The position numbers and the translations under genes were made by a program. Source: Tuctoria greenei (Eukaryota > Streptophyta > Magnoliopsida > Poales > Poaceae). Taken from it: 64,000 nucleotides of DNA. The stretch is from assembly GCA_036927565.1 (NCBI GenBank), contig JAYESD010000012.1, positions 4,278,001 through 4,342,000 of the forward strand, given 5' to 3'. The notes under the pieces are model-generated. The model saw nothing but the letters and a program-made list of their open reading frames with translations, was not told the DNA's origin and ran no database searches. Shown piece after piece: positions 22,627 to 33,142 of the stretch (positions are counted from its first letter, which is position 1; every line of letters begins with the position of its first letter).

Positions 22627-25600
22627 GACATCACCTCCCGCCGCGTCATCAAGACTATGCGTCGTGACATGGCTGCTGTAGCTCCTACAGCTAGGGCGGA
22701 GCCTCATCGAAAGTGGATGGACACAACCATCACTTTTGATGCTTCGGACTGCCCTCGAAGCATGGTTGGAGCAGGACAGTTACCTTTGATGGTATCTCCT
22801 ACCATCAATAACATCCAGCTCCACCATGTCATGGTAGATGGAGGTTCGGAGCTCAACCTCATAAGCTTTGAAGCTTTTACCATGCTTCAACTTCGACCTT
22901 CGGATCTCCACCCCTCCTGACCTTTCTCCGGAGTAGGTCCGGGAGCCATTACCCCACTCGGAGCTATTACCCTCCCCGTTACCTTCGGGACCTGAGAGAA
23001 GTATCGCACAGAGAAGTTGGTCTTTGACGTTGCTCATATCAACTTACCCTTCAATGCCATCTTGGGTAGGCCTGCCTTGTACAAATTCATGGCAGCTGCT
23101 CATTATGGTTACCTGGTGTTAAAGATGCCAACACCAGTAGGCGTTCTCCGGATCCGCGGAGATCGTACTGTCGGAGTAATTGTTCTGGATGAACTCCATG
23201 CGCTTACTACGGCGCAAGAGGAGGACTCCAGGCAGGAGCAAGCTCCAAAACCCCCGAGCATTCGTCAGCGAGGCTCGACTTCTGTACCTCGTGTGCAGCC
23301 AAGCGGTGACACTGACATTCCCGTCAAAGTCGTCCAAATCAGTTCCGATGCTGCTCAGACCACCCGTATATTGGGGGGATTGAACGACAAATAGGAACTC
23401 GTGCTCATCGCTTTCCTCCGGGATATTGTTGACGTGTTTGCCTGGCAACCATCACAAATGCCTGGGATCCCCAGGGAAGTGATTGAGCACAATCTGAAGA
23501 TCTACCCCGACGCACGGCCTGTGCATCAGAAGCCTCGGAAGCAATCCGTGGAGCGACAGAACTTCATTCGACAAGAATTGAAGAAGTTGCTTGAAGCTGG
23601 ATTCATCTGAGAAGTCTTCCATCCAAAATGGCTGGCAAACCCAGTCGTTGTGCCCAAGGCCGGCGGGAAGCTTCGGATGTGTATCGACTACACAACACTA
23701 AATAAGGCATGCCCAAAAGATCCATTCCCACTACCTAGAATAGATTAGATAGTGGATTCCAGCTCCGGGTGTGAATTACTGTGTTTCCTAGACGCATATT
23801 CTGGGTATCATCAAATCAGAATGTCTAGGGAAGATGAAGAGCATACCTCTTTTATCACAGTAGATGGATGGTACTGTTATACAGTCATGCCATTTGGTCT
23901 CAAGAATGCAGCTTCAACCTTTGTACGAACTATGTACAAAACCTTTGAAGAACTCATTAGAGACATAGTGGAAGTGTACATCGATGACATCGTGGTCAAG
24001 GTCAAGAACAAGGAGTCACTCCTTGACACCTTGCAGGCTGTCTTCAATAAGCTGCAGGTCACCCGCACAAAGCTAAACCCAGACAAGTGTGTCTTCGGGG
24101 TTAGCTCCGGAAAACTTCTTGGTTTCCTGGTAAGTCACCGGGGCATAGAAGCTAATCCGGCGAAGATCAAAGCCATTGAAGACATGCGGCCACCAGCCCG
24201 CATCAAAGATGTCCAAAAGCTAACTGGATGTCTAGCATCCCTCAGCCGGTTCATTTCAAGACTGGCGGAACGGGCACTTCCCTTCTTCAAGTTATTGAGG
24301 AAGTCCGGACCATTCCAATGGTCTGAAGAAGCAAAAAAGGCATTCCAGAAGCTAAAACAGCTCCTCACCACCCTACCAACTCTGGTAGCTCCGAACCCTG
24401 GTGAACCTTTGCTGCTTTACATTTCAGCCACTGACGAAGTCATCAGTATGGTCCTGGTTGCGGAGAGACCAGAACCATCCCATACTCAGGAGTCCAGACC
24501 CCTTCAGGAGGGTCCAGAGGTTCCTGAAAGCGAGTCTAGGTCCCAGCTCCCAGACTTGATTCCACAAGAAGTTACTTCAGAAGACCCAGACCCCTCTGGG
24601 AGGGTCCAGGTCGCTTCTGAAGAAGCTCCGGGTTCCTCCAGCAAGGACCCGGAGGTCACCGAAGAAAATTCGGATCCCTCCGAGAGGATCCGGGTCAGTG
24701 AAGAGGAAGCTTCGGGCCCCTCTGGGAGGGTCCGGACCATCCAGCGCCCAGTGTACTTCATCAGTGAAGTACTTCATGATGCCAAGACTCGATACCTAGA
24801 GGTGCATAAGCTGCTCTATGCGGTTCTCATTGCCTCCAGGAAGCTTCGCCATTACTTCCAAGCTCACAAAATCTCAGTGGTGACTTCCTACCCACTCCGA
24901 GCAATCTTGCATAATCCCAACTCAACTGGGAATATTGCAAAGCGATTTCGTGGCAGAATGGACTCCCTCTCCATCAAACCCTGGGGGCCCCAGTGAGCAG
25001 AAGCTGGAACACAAGGCTCCAGTCTTCACCGAGCCTCACTGGACCCTCTACTTCGACGGCTCCATGCAAAAGCAGGGGGCCGGAGCTGGAATCCTTCTCC
25101 TCGCACCAACCGGAGAGAAGGTAAAATACATGGTACACCTTGACTTCAAGGCGACCAACAACATGGCAGAATATGAAGCACTCATTTACGGACTAAGGGT
25201 GGCACTGTCATACGGTATCAAGCAACTGCTGGTCAAGGGAGATTCACAGCTCATCATTAAGCAAGTGAAGGGCGAATGCTCCTGCAACAATCTCCAGCTA
25301 GCTGCTTACCTCCTTGAAGTCCAAAGGCTTCAGAAGGACTTCGAAGTCCTAGATCTCCACCATGTCCAGTGTGCCCACAACGCTGAAGCCGACGAACTCT
25401 CGACGAAAGCGTCAACCGTAGCTCCGGCTCCTGACGGAACTTTTGTCCGGAGGTTGTCAAAACCCACAGCTCAGCCTGCCGAACTGAGCGAAGGGGGCGA
25501 GATCAGCATCCCGAAGCTGACGGTCCCGATGGCCCTGTTACCATGGCAGCCATCAAGGGTCGTAGGTGCTGCCGGAAGCTCCGAGCAATCCAGCACGCAA

Positions 25601-26866
25601 GACTCAAATGCTCAAGTTAGCTCCGATGCATGGATCTCGGAGATCCGAAGCTACTTGAAAGACAACATCCTTCCTGGCGATGATGTATCCGCTGACCGGA
25701 TAGTCAGATTGGCTAAAAGATACACGTTGGTAGAAGGGGGTCTCTACCGGCGCGGTGCCAACGGCATCCTAATGCGGTGCATCACAAGGGAAGAAGGATG
25801 CGAGCTCCTCGCAGAAATCCATGGAGGCGAGTGTGGGAACCACGCGTCTCCCCGCACGCTGGTCGGTAAAGCCTTCCAGCATGGCTTCTACTGGCCTATA
25901 GCACTCCAGGATGCAACTGAGCTGGTGAAGAAATGTGAAGCATGTCAATTTCATGCAAAGCAAATTCACACACCGGCTCATCCTCTGCAAATGATACCTC
26001 CTACATGGCCCTTCGCTGTGTGGGGTATGGACATCTTGGGACCTTCACCAAGAGCCGTCGGAGGTTACAAGTTCCTGTACGTTGCCATTGACAAGTTCAC
26101 CAAGTGGCCGGAAGAAACTCTAGTTGTGACAGTCAACAAGCAGTCTACTATCAACTTCTTGCAGTCCATTGTATGCAGATTTGGAGTCCCAAACAAAATC
26201 ATCACTGATAATGGGACCCAATTCACAAGCTCTGCATTTCAAGGATATTGCGAAGACCTCGGCATTCAAGTTTGCTATGCCTCCGTAGCTCACTCGGCAA
26301 GCAATGGCCAGGCCAAGAGAGCAAATGCTAAAATCCTTAAAGGACTCAAAACGCGCACTTATGAGCATTTGAAAAAACATGGAGCCAACTGGATCGAAGA
26401 GCTTCCGCCCACTCTATGGGCCAACAGGACAACACCAAACCGGTCAACTGGAGAGACACCCTTCTTCCTGGTGTACGGAGCTGAAGCAATCCTTCCTCCG
26501 GAAATCACCTTGGGGTCACTCTGGGTTTGGACCTTCGACGAAGCCACATAGGACCAGCTTCGGCGTGAAGCCCTAGACCTCCTTGAGGAGGGAAGGTGCC
26601 AAGCAGCTGTTCGGAATGCCCGATACCGCCAAGCCCTCCGGCACTATCATCAGCGGCATGTACACAACTGACAGCTCGAGGAAGGCGATCTGGTGCTACG
26701 GAGAATACAATCCAGAGAAGGGTTAAACAAACTCTCCCCCAGCTGGGAGGGACCCTTCCGAGTGATTAAAGTATCCCGTCCCGGAAGCGTTCGCTTGGCT
26801 ACCGAGGATGGGACACCTCTCCCAAATCCTTGGAACATTGAGCACCTTCGTAAGTTCTACACTTAA
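22627..26866 (+). pseudogene. pol: Tat-C pol: protease, RT, RNase H, second RNase H, integrase
   Basis: Protease has the active site MVDGGSELNLIS (about 22830). RT shows PVVVPKAGGKLRMCIDYTTLN, DAYSGYHQI, MPFGLKNAASTF and the catalytic VYIDDIVV (about 23978). The retroviral RNase H (LLYISATDEVISMVLVAE ... RPVYFISEVLHDAKTRY) is interrupted by about 80 residues of acidic Pro/Ser repeats (24460-24735), and a deletion with frameshift at about 24945 removes its C-terminus. The second, archaeal-type RNase H starts near 25040 (WTLYFDGSMQKQGAGAG, NNMAEYEALIYGL, VKGDSQLIIKQV). Integrase has the HHCC zinc region (KKCEACQFHAK) and core (GMDILGPSPRA, ITDNGTQF), but the catalytic Glu is Lys (NGQAKRANAK; Tat-A has QAERAN). 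Stops: TGA 22918, TGA 22993, TAG 23392, TGA 23608, TAG 23746, TAG 26549, TGA 26669. It ends at TAA 26864. Confidence 0.9.
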
Positions 26867-27594
26867 TATCACAGAGGTGAGTCTGTAGTAACTTGAGGTG
26901 TATGTTATAGAGTCATTGTACAGAGTCGGGTAGTTCCTCTGGGAGAATAGCCAGACCTTTCCCAGAAGGTCCGCAAAGTTCATGCAACACTTATCACAGT
27001 CTCAGGACTAAAAGTGTAGCTAGCTACCCTGGGTCAAACGAGAAATGAAACACGCTTAGCCTGGTTCCGTACCTTAAGAGTGTACTTGTTTCCCCTGTAC
27101 CCCGAACCTATAATGAAAGACATCTTCATGTGAAATAGACTCCACGTGCATTTATTTTGTACAGGCTCAACATTTTTTATTTTTCTCTTTCTTGTCTATA
27201 ACAAAGACGTGCAATTCTTAAGAAATTTTAGTTCGACTGGTTCATATACGATTCGAGCTGTATTGTCGATTCTTCTGGATTCAAATATTGTTCATGGCCC
27301 ACTCGCCTGAATGCCGCCAAGCCAACCTAGGGCCGGAGTGTGCTATCGACTTAGCCTGGTCAAGCACCCTAAGTACGCCACTCTACCTACACCTCGACAG
27401 GCCGAAGTAAGGCGGGTCCAAGTACAATTGGATCTGGAAGAAAAGACAACGCATTCAGTTGTATTCAGAATCGCGTTTGACCTAAAACTCTCTTGGGAAT
27501 CGTAAGCTGCGACGAAGTTATAGGCAAGGAACGAATTTTACTATTTTTCTTGGCTTCAGTGTGTAGGAAAAATAAAAAATCCACATTAATGGAG
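26867..27594 (+). other. Tat-C post-pol untranslated region
   Basis: No gene. It matches Tat-A in inverted orientation at 61797-62133 and 60064-60194, so it is ancestral to the family. The word CTTGTCTATAAC at 27193-27204 is the counterpart of the GTTAT target used by the solo Sire-F LTR in Tat-A. Confidence 0.7.
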
Positions 27595-27925
27595 AAAAGC
27601 CGGAGCTAACTAAGCTCCGACTCCCCCTAGGTGGCTTGTAATCGATGTTAAGCATTGAAAACGAGCATCATCGGAGCAACCAAGCTCCGGTAAAGCTAGG
27701 GGGCCAACCGTCGATGCAAAATAAAAGATGGTGAGAAGACCCCACAAGTGGAGTCTGCTGCCAACAAACTACATGTTGGTAAAGGTCACTGTCGGAGCTA
27801 CTAAGCTCCGACACCCTGGAGGGCTAACTAGCGATGCTCTACGCGTTGATAGGGACTATTGCCGGAGCTTCTAAGCTCCGACGATAGTCAATGCCGGAGC
27901 TTCTAAGCTCCGACAACCCCAGGGG
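27595..27925 (+). repeat. Cluster of short GGAGCT...AGCTCC hairpins in Tat-C
   Basis: Five inverted repeats of the form CGGAGCT-N3-6-AGCTCCG lie at about 27599-27622, 27670-27691, 27793-27813, 27861-27883 and 27893-27913. Between several of them are related CCC-AGGGGG-C spacers (for example 27720s and 27815s). The arrangement looks like a decayed tandem array of roughly 60-120-bp units. Tandem arrays between pol and the 3' LTR are known in Tat elements and can seed satellites. The next 250 bases (27926-28181) show no gene. Confidence 0.65.
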
Positions 27926-28181
27926 GCCTTCACTATCGAAGACTTCGGACCTACACTCTACAAGTTCGAAGCAAATGAGTCTTCAACAAAACACAATATC
28001 CTCTTGGTACATGTTCACAATCAAATTGTGTACATCTACCAGGGGGCCAAGTGAAGACAAAAGTGTTGAAGACAAAAAATGAAATTCACAAAAATTTGGG
28101 GATTTCATTCATCTGGAGACAAGGGATTACAAAATTGAGGAAGAAAAAGAGAGAATACAAGTGGGAGCTACAGAGATGGTC

Positions 28182-31100
28182 CTAGACCCTATGGAAGAAC
28201 TGGGCGACCTTCTGAGCAACCTCCGACACGTTGGCTCGGGCAGCTTCACCTTCTCCTTTGACGGGACCTTCAAGCACCGGGTCCAGAGGGAATTGGGGAT
28301 TCTGGCTGGTGTAGCACGTCAGCACATACTCTGCGACGTTCTTCGCCAGGGATTGCCCCTCAACCTCCAACTGGTCCGCGATGACGTCGCCCACCTTGGA
28401 GAGTTTGCTACCCGCCGAGCTCAGTGCTTGCAACGCCAGGTCCGGCTCCGGATCATCCGGACGCATGGGACTGAAGCCCATCGGTGTCAGCGCATCGTTG
28501 GCCTTGCCCAGGAACTCCCAAACTTGTAGGGAGTCCGCAGCCCTCAAGCCCTTCAGTTCTTCCAAGGATCTTTTGGCCGCCACCAGTTCAGAATTCTCGC
28601 GAGCAGGCGCTCAACTTCTTTGGCATTTTGCTGAATCTTTTCAGCAACCCGCTTCTTGAGTTTTCCGAGCTCCTCCTCCCGGAGGTAGATCTTGTTCCGG
28701 CGGTCAACCAGGTCCTTCTCCCTGCCCCTTACTTTCTTCTCCCTGGCAGCGATGGCACACTCTTGATCGTAGAGTTCCTGCCCTCGCACCCATGCCTTCT
28801 CCTCCTTAGCGCAGTGCTCTTCCAATTTCTTGGCGCGCTCCTCGAGGCCCATGTTAGCCAGAGCCACCTTTTCGGTGAGCTCCTCCTCCCTCCTCAAGAT
28901 GTCATCCCGCAGCTCTAGGAGTTTCTGCTCTTCATCTTCGAGCCTTTTCTCCCTTTCCTCAAGTGCCTCCCGGCGCTTGATGAGAGTAGTGTTAATGGCC
29001 TCAAGCCTTTCTTGGCGTTCATCAGCCGCACTATTAGCTGCTTTGGTCTGCTCATAAATGGCTCGGGATTGAGCATCGAGGGCGCGAGTCAAGCTCTCCA
29101 TGTCATCCAATAATTTTCCCCAGTACTCCAGGCGGACCTTCTCCTGCTTGATCCATTCTTTGTCATCTGCCAGCCTCGACTGCGCCAGCTTGGTCTCGAA
29201 GTAGAGCCGATTACGCCACCTCCTAAGGGTTTGGCACTCCTCTTCAAGAGCCATGCTGTCGTGGAAGAATGCCAGCTGAACTTGACGCAGACTGGAGCAG
29301 GCATTGTCAATAGACAATGACAATGGGATAGGATTCGGACCTGCTGGGGTCTCCTCCACTGGTTCCAGCGGGTTTTCAGTTACAAAAATTGGGTCCCACT
29401 CCACAAGAGTGGTCCCCTGAGCCTCCACGGCACTAGAGCCGTCCTCCGGGATGTCCTCAGTCGCCATCAAGGAGGGTCCCGCTGATGAAGTTCCGACCTC
29501 CGGAAGTGGTTCCGAAGGCCCCGCCGCCAGGTCATCATTTGCCCCCTCAGGCAAAGAGCCAGCGACTTCATCAGGGCACTCCAGCTCAGCCGCGGGTACC
29601 TCCGGCGTCGTCACCCCCGGAGCAAGAGCTGCTATTGGCTCCGGCCTGGGCACCTCCTCTACTGGGGGCTCGAGCGCTAACGCCTTCGCAAAGACCGGCT
29701 CAAGCGCCGGAAGATCTTCAACAACAGTCGGCCCTGCGCCTGGAGCTTCAACGACAACCGGCTCGGGAGCCGGAAGGTCTTCAACATCAACCGGCCCTGC
29801 GGCCAGAGCTCCAGCAACGATCGGCTCTGCGGCCGGTGCTTGAGAGGTAGCCGGCCCAACCGCCGAGGCTTCCTCAACATCCGGCGCGCACGCCGGGACT
29901 TCAATTACCTCCGGCTCAATCGCCGGGGCTTCGACAATTTCCGACTCTGGGGCCGGATCGACTGCTTCCTCCAGCTCAACGGCCGGAGCTTCCGTCATCT
30001 CAGCATCAAGACCCGGAGCTTCATCCTCCGAGGCAGGTGCCGTTGGTGCATCTTCTCTCCCGTGGTCCGGCGCTACCATGGGAGTCTCGGGGGATGAGTC
30101 GAGGTCCATGACCACGACAGCTGGCGCCGGAGCTGCCGCAGCTTCAGCCACCACTTGGGGCGGCACCGGGACAGGAGCAGAGGCTTCCGCGCTCACAGCT
30201 TCAGCTGCTGTGGCTGAGGGTGGAGCCTCACTCCTCTTCTTGGGAATGCTGCAGATGAAGGATGAAGAAATTTAAAAAATAGTTACTACAATAAAACAAC
30301 TGTCTGAGGTAAAGATTAAAAATTACCTCGGGAGGCTTCCGCACCGGCTTGTGCGGAACCTCTTTCCTGGGCATTCTGGGCTGACCATAGCCACCGGCGG
30401 CGTGGAAGCTCCAAAAGGCCCCCCGGAACTCGATGCAGACACGGGCACTTCCTTAGTCGAGGCCCTCCTCGACCGGGAAGGACCTCCGGACCTAGAGGCC
30501 TCAACTAGCCCTGGTGATGGAGTTGCATGCCCGGAGCTAGCACCCCGGGAAGACACCGCTGCGGGTAGAGTCGTCGTAGTTGAAGAAGACCTCCCCCTCC
30601 GGGGAGATGGAGCTGATGTAGAGGTTGCAGGCCTGACGGACCTTTCGTCGGCATGCTGCAGCTTCCTCTTCTAGCTCAAGGGTTCGTCCGCTGGCTCCTT
30701 GCCCTTGCCGACGACCTCGACCCTTGGCTTCGGGGCAGGGTCGGAGCCACCTTCGGAAGCTCCAAGAATCACCACCCTGGAGGTCGATCTTCTCTCGACG
30801 ACACCAAGGTCGTCAAGCACCGGCATCGTCCGTCGGAGCTCCCTGCTGAACTCTACTTCCACGTTCAGAGGGAGAAAGGCTGATGGTGGAGTCAAGTCAT
30901 CTCCCGCAACGTCGATGCCGTGCTAGAACTTCTTGAGATGTAACTCCAAGGTTGCCCCCGCCATGTTGGACTTCAGTCCGGTCTCGACCCGGTCGTCGTC
31001 CATCACGCTGTTGAGGGCCCAAGCGAGTTTTTCTCTCCTCTTCAGCGGTGCCCACCTGTTGACCAGGAAGTTGCAAAATACCGCCTGAGGAGTTAATCCT

Positions 31101-31716
31101 CCCTCCATGCACTGGCGGATATTGGTCAGAGCAGGGTTGAAGGCATCCGACAGCACCGGAGCTTCACTCCAGACTGCAGTGTAGATGTTGGGGAGGCCTT
31201 CGGGCAGCTCCAGCTTCTCATGCTCCTCCACCCGGATGACTATCCAGTCCTTCTTCCAGTCATCCCACTTTCCAGAGGAAAACGACCGGAGGTTCTTGAA
31301 TGGGCACTTCTTGCGCTTCACGAAGTAGTAGAAGCCAAGGTACTCATTACTCCTACCGGTGGTATGGACGGTGAAGAAGGTCCGGAAAAGTTCAATGCAG
31401 GGGGGATGCCCACCCACATTTCATAGAAGTGGACAAAGATAGACACAAGAAGAATGGAGTGGGGGCCAAGGTGGTACAGCTGCAGACCATAAAAGTCTAG
31501 CAGCATCAATAAAAAGGAGGAAAAAGGTGGGATCAACCCCACCATGGCGTACGAAGAGAAGTACACCATTTCGTCGGCGTGCTCCTTCTCGAACGGGAGC
31601 TCTCCTCCAGCGCGGACCAGACGGTTGAAGAAGTCCGGGGACCATCCCATGAGGGCCCGGACCTTCTTCAGGTCACCTTCAGTCTTCAAACGGCTCTCGC
31701 GGAGACCCAACTCCAT
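28182..31716 (-). pseudogene. Antisense gene of Tat-C (putative gypsy-type transposon domain, PF04195-like; coiled-coil C-terminus)
   Basis: Gene on the strand opposite to Tat-C gag-pol, between pol and the 3' LTR. Exon 1 runs from ATG 31716 (MELGLRESRL) to 30327 and exon 2 from 30248 to 28182. The N-terminal domain (DEMVYFSSYAMVGLIPPFSSFLLMLLDF, HLGPHSILLVSIFVHFYEMWVG, GFYYFVKRKKCPF, EEHEKLELPEGLPN) resembles PF04195; a Ser/Pro linker follows. Exon 2 begins with Ala/Pro/Glu repeats, continues as a long coiled coil rich in Glu, Arg, Leu and Lys (about 29330-28600), and ends with a short helical domain (28583-28182). Breaks: frameshift near 31395; TAG 30923 after LKKF (shared with Tat-A); TAG 30671; frameshift near 28560. 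Transcription would be antisense to the 3' half of the element. Role unknown. Confidence 0.78.
30249..30326 (-). other. Intron of the Tat-C antisense gene
   Basis: On the minus strand, donor CGAG|GTAATT at 30326 and acceptor CATCTGCAG at 30249, 78 bases, T-rich. It is phase 2 and joins the exon 1 frame (LPR...) to the exon 2 frame (IPKKRSEAPP). Without splicing exon 1 stops at the TAA just inside the intron. Same length, position and phase as 3072-3149 in Tat-A, although the intron sequences differ substantially. Confidence 0.72.
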
Positions 31717-32249
31717 CGCGGCACAGCAAGGCAAGAGAGGAAAAGCAAGCACAAGTTGGGAGCTTGCGCGCAAGATCAGATGAGAGGCATAAAGAACCCC
31801 AGACGGTGCACGCTTTCCTTCTTAAGTAAGCCCTCGCAACGCTTGGATGGAAACCGCAAGGAAGTCAAAGATACTACTAAAAAATTCCACCCAGCCGATG
31901 ACAAGAGGGCCCGGGACCACCCTGACGATCAAGTCGAGGTTCTTACCCAGGCGAACGGTTGTCATCATGAGGCGGGAAGCCCGAAGGCGGCGGCCTGACA
32001 AGGCGCGCGGAACCGATACAATTTTAGTATTGGGAACCGGCGACCTTCAATTGCGTGAGATCCGCACGTCAAAGATCTCATTTGCCGCACACGGGATATG
32101 CCACGCAGCGAGGATTTAACTCCAAACTATTGCCAACGGCACATCCGAAGACCTGTTAAGACTCAGTTCAAAAGTCGAAGGATGGACCCACCTCCGGCGA
32201 AATGACTTCACCCAAGGGGTCTTCACCAGAGGTGGGCCCAGGGGGCCAC
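31717..32249 (-). other. Tat-C region between the antisense gene and 3' LTR, with PPT
   Basis: No ORF of note. In the antisense direction it is the promoter/5' leader region of the antisense gene; its inner part is conserved with Tat-A 1446-1690. In the sense direction GGTGGGCCCAGGGGGCCAC (32231-32249) is the likely polypurine tract before the 3' LTR. Confidence 0.6.
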
Positions 32250-33137
32250 TGTCTGTACCCTGGGAACCGTACACCCCTTGAGATTACAAAGATCTCAAGG
32301 GAATGTCATCTACTTGATTTGAAGACCTTCGGAGGCCCACATGTCAGACATAACCGGACCCGCTTCTCCAACATGGTTATTCCCAGGGTCGCCACGTGTA
32401 CTATCAAACCGGAGCTACCGCCCACAAAGGGGAAGCTCCGGGCTATGTACCGAAATGGCACCAACGGACCTAACCCCAGACCGAGGGAAGCTTCGGAACT
32501 GACACGTGTCAGGTAGCTCCGGACCTATCTGTTTCCCACAGTATGCTCCGGAGCTGCCACGTGTCCAACCGTCGGATCCTCAGCCTCTAACCTCCGGAAG
32601 ACTCCACAACAGCTCCGGATCTTCAAAGGGGAATCAAGGACTTCAAGACCCGATTAAGTGTCATTAATACTATATTAATGACAAACGATCGGACGACCTT
32701 AATTACCAGTAATGGTGTTGTCAAAGCCCATAACTCGGTCATTAAGGGCAATTAAACATGTTGAATGTGTATCAATATCAGTAACTGCGAGGGCCACATG
32801 TTGGGCCCGGCTAACTTGTAACGGCATGCCCTTGTACTATAAAAGGACAGGCCGACGATACATAGGAGAGACTCTAAACACACTCTCGAGAGACACACTC
32901 TGGAGAGACGCTCACTCTACATTCTCAACTGATGTTGAGCTCATACATCCAATACAACACCAACACACCCCGTGGAGTAGGGTATTACGCTCAGGCGGCC
33001 CGAACCACGTAAATCTTCGTGTCTCTTGTGTCACTTAACACTTCACCTTCTTGAATCTCCGCACGCCCACACCGAACCTCAAACTCCTCTAACACTTTAG
33101 TAGTGTCGGGAGATCTGCCGGATCAAAACCACCGGCA
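32250..33137 (+). repeat. Tat-C 3' LTR
   Basis: 888 bp, complete. It begins TGTCTGTACCC and ends ACCACCGGCA, with a TATA box TATAAAAG at 32838-32845. It gives the uninterrupted reference that shows where Sire-E1 entered the 5' LTR. Confidence 0.9.
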
Positions 33138-33142
33138 AATGC

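Larger units (their letters stand above)
9754..33137 (+). mobile_element. Tat-C: Ty3/gypsy Tat-lineage element (RIRE2/Grande-like)
   Basis: Plus-strand element inserted in Chromo-B protease. Ends are TGTCGGTACCC (9754) and ACCACCGGCA (33137). The target duplication is AATGT at 9749-9753 and AATGC at 33138-33142, one mismatch. The two LTRs are about 0.89 kb, the 5' one split by Sire-E1. The order is LTR, PBS-like TTGGTGCGCCAGG (20941), gag, protease, RT, RNase H, a second (archaeal-type) RNase H, integrase, a hairpin-repeat region, an antisense gene, PPT, LTR. The second RNase H and the knuckle spaced C-x2-H-x4-H-x4-C place it in the Tat lineage. All coding regions are broken. Confidence 0.9.

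Noticed and set aside
28553..30196. Possible host coiled-coil gene of 547 codons
   Set aside because: It lies between Tat-C pol and its 3' LTR and its N-terminal exon and intron match Tat-A, so it belongs to the transposon.
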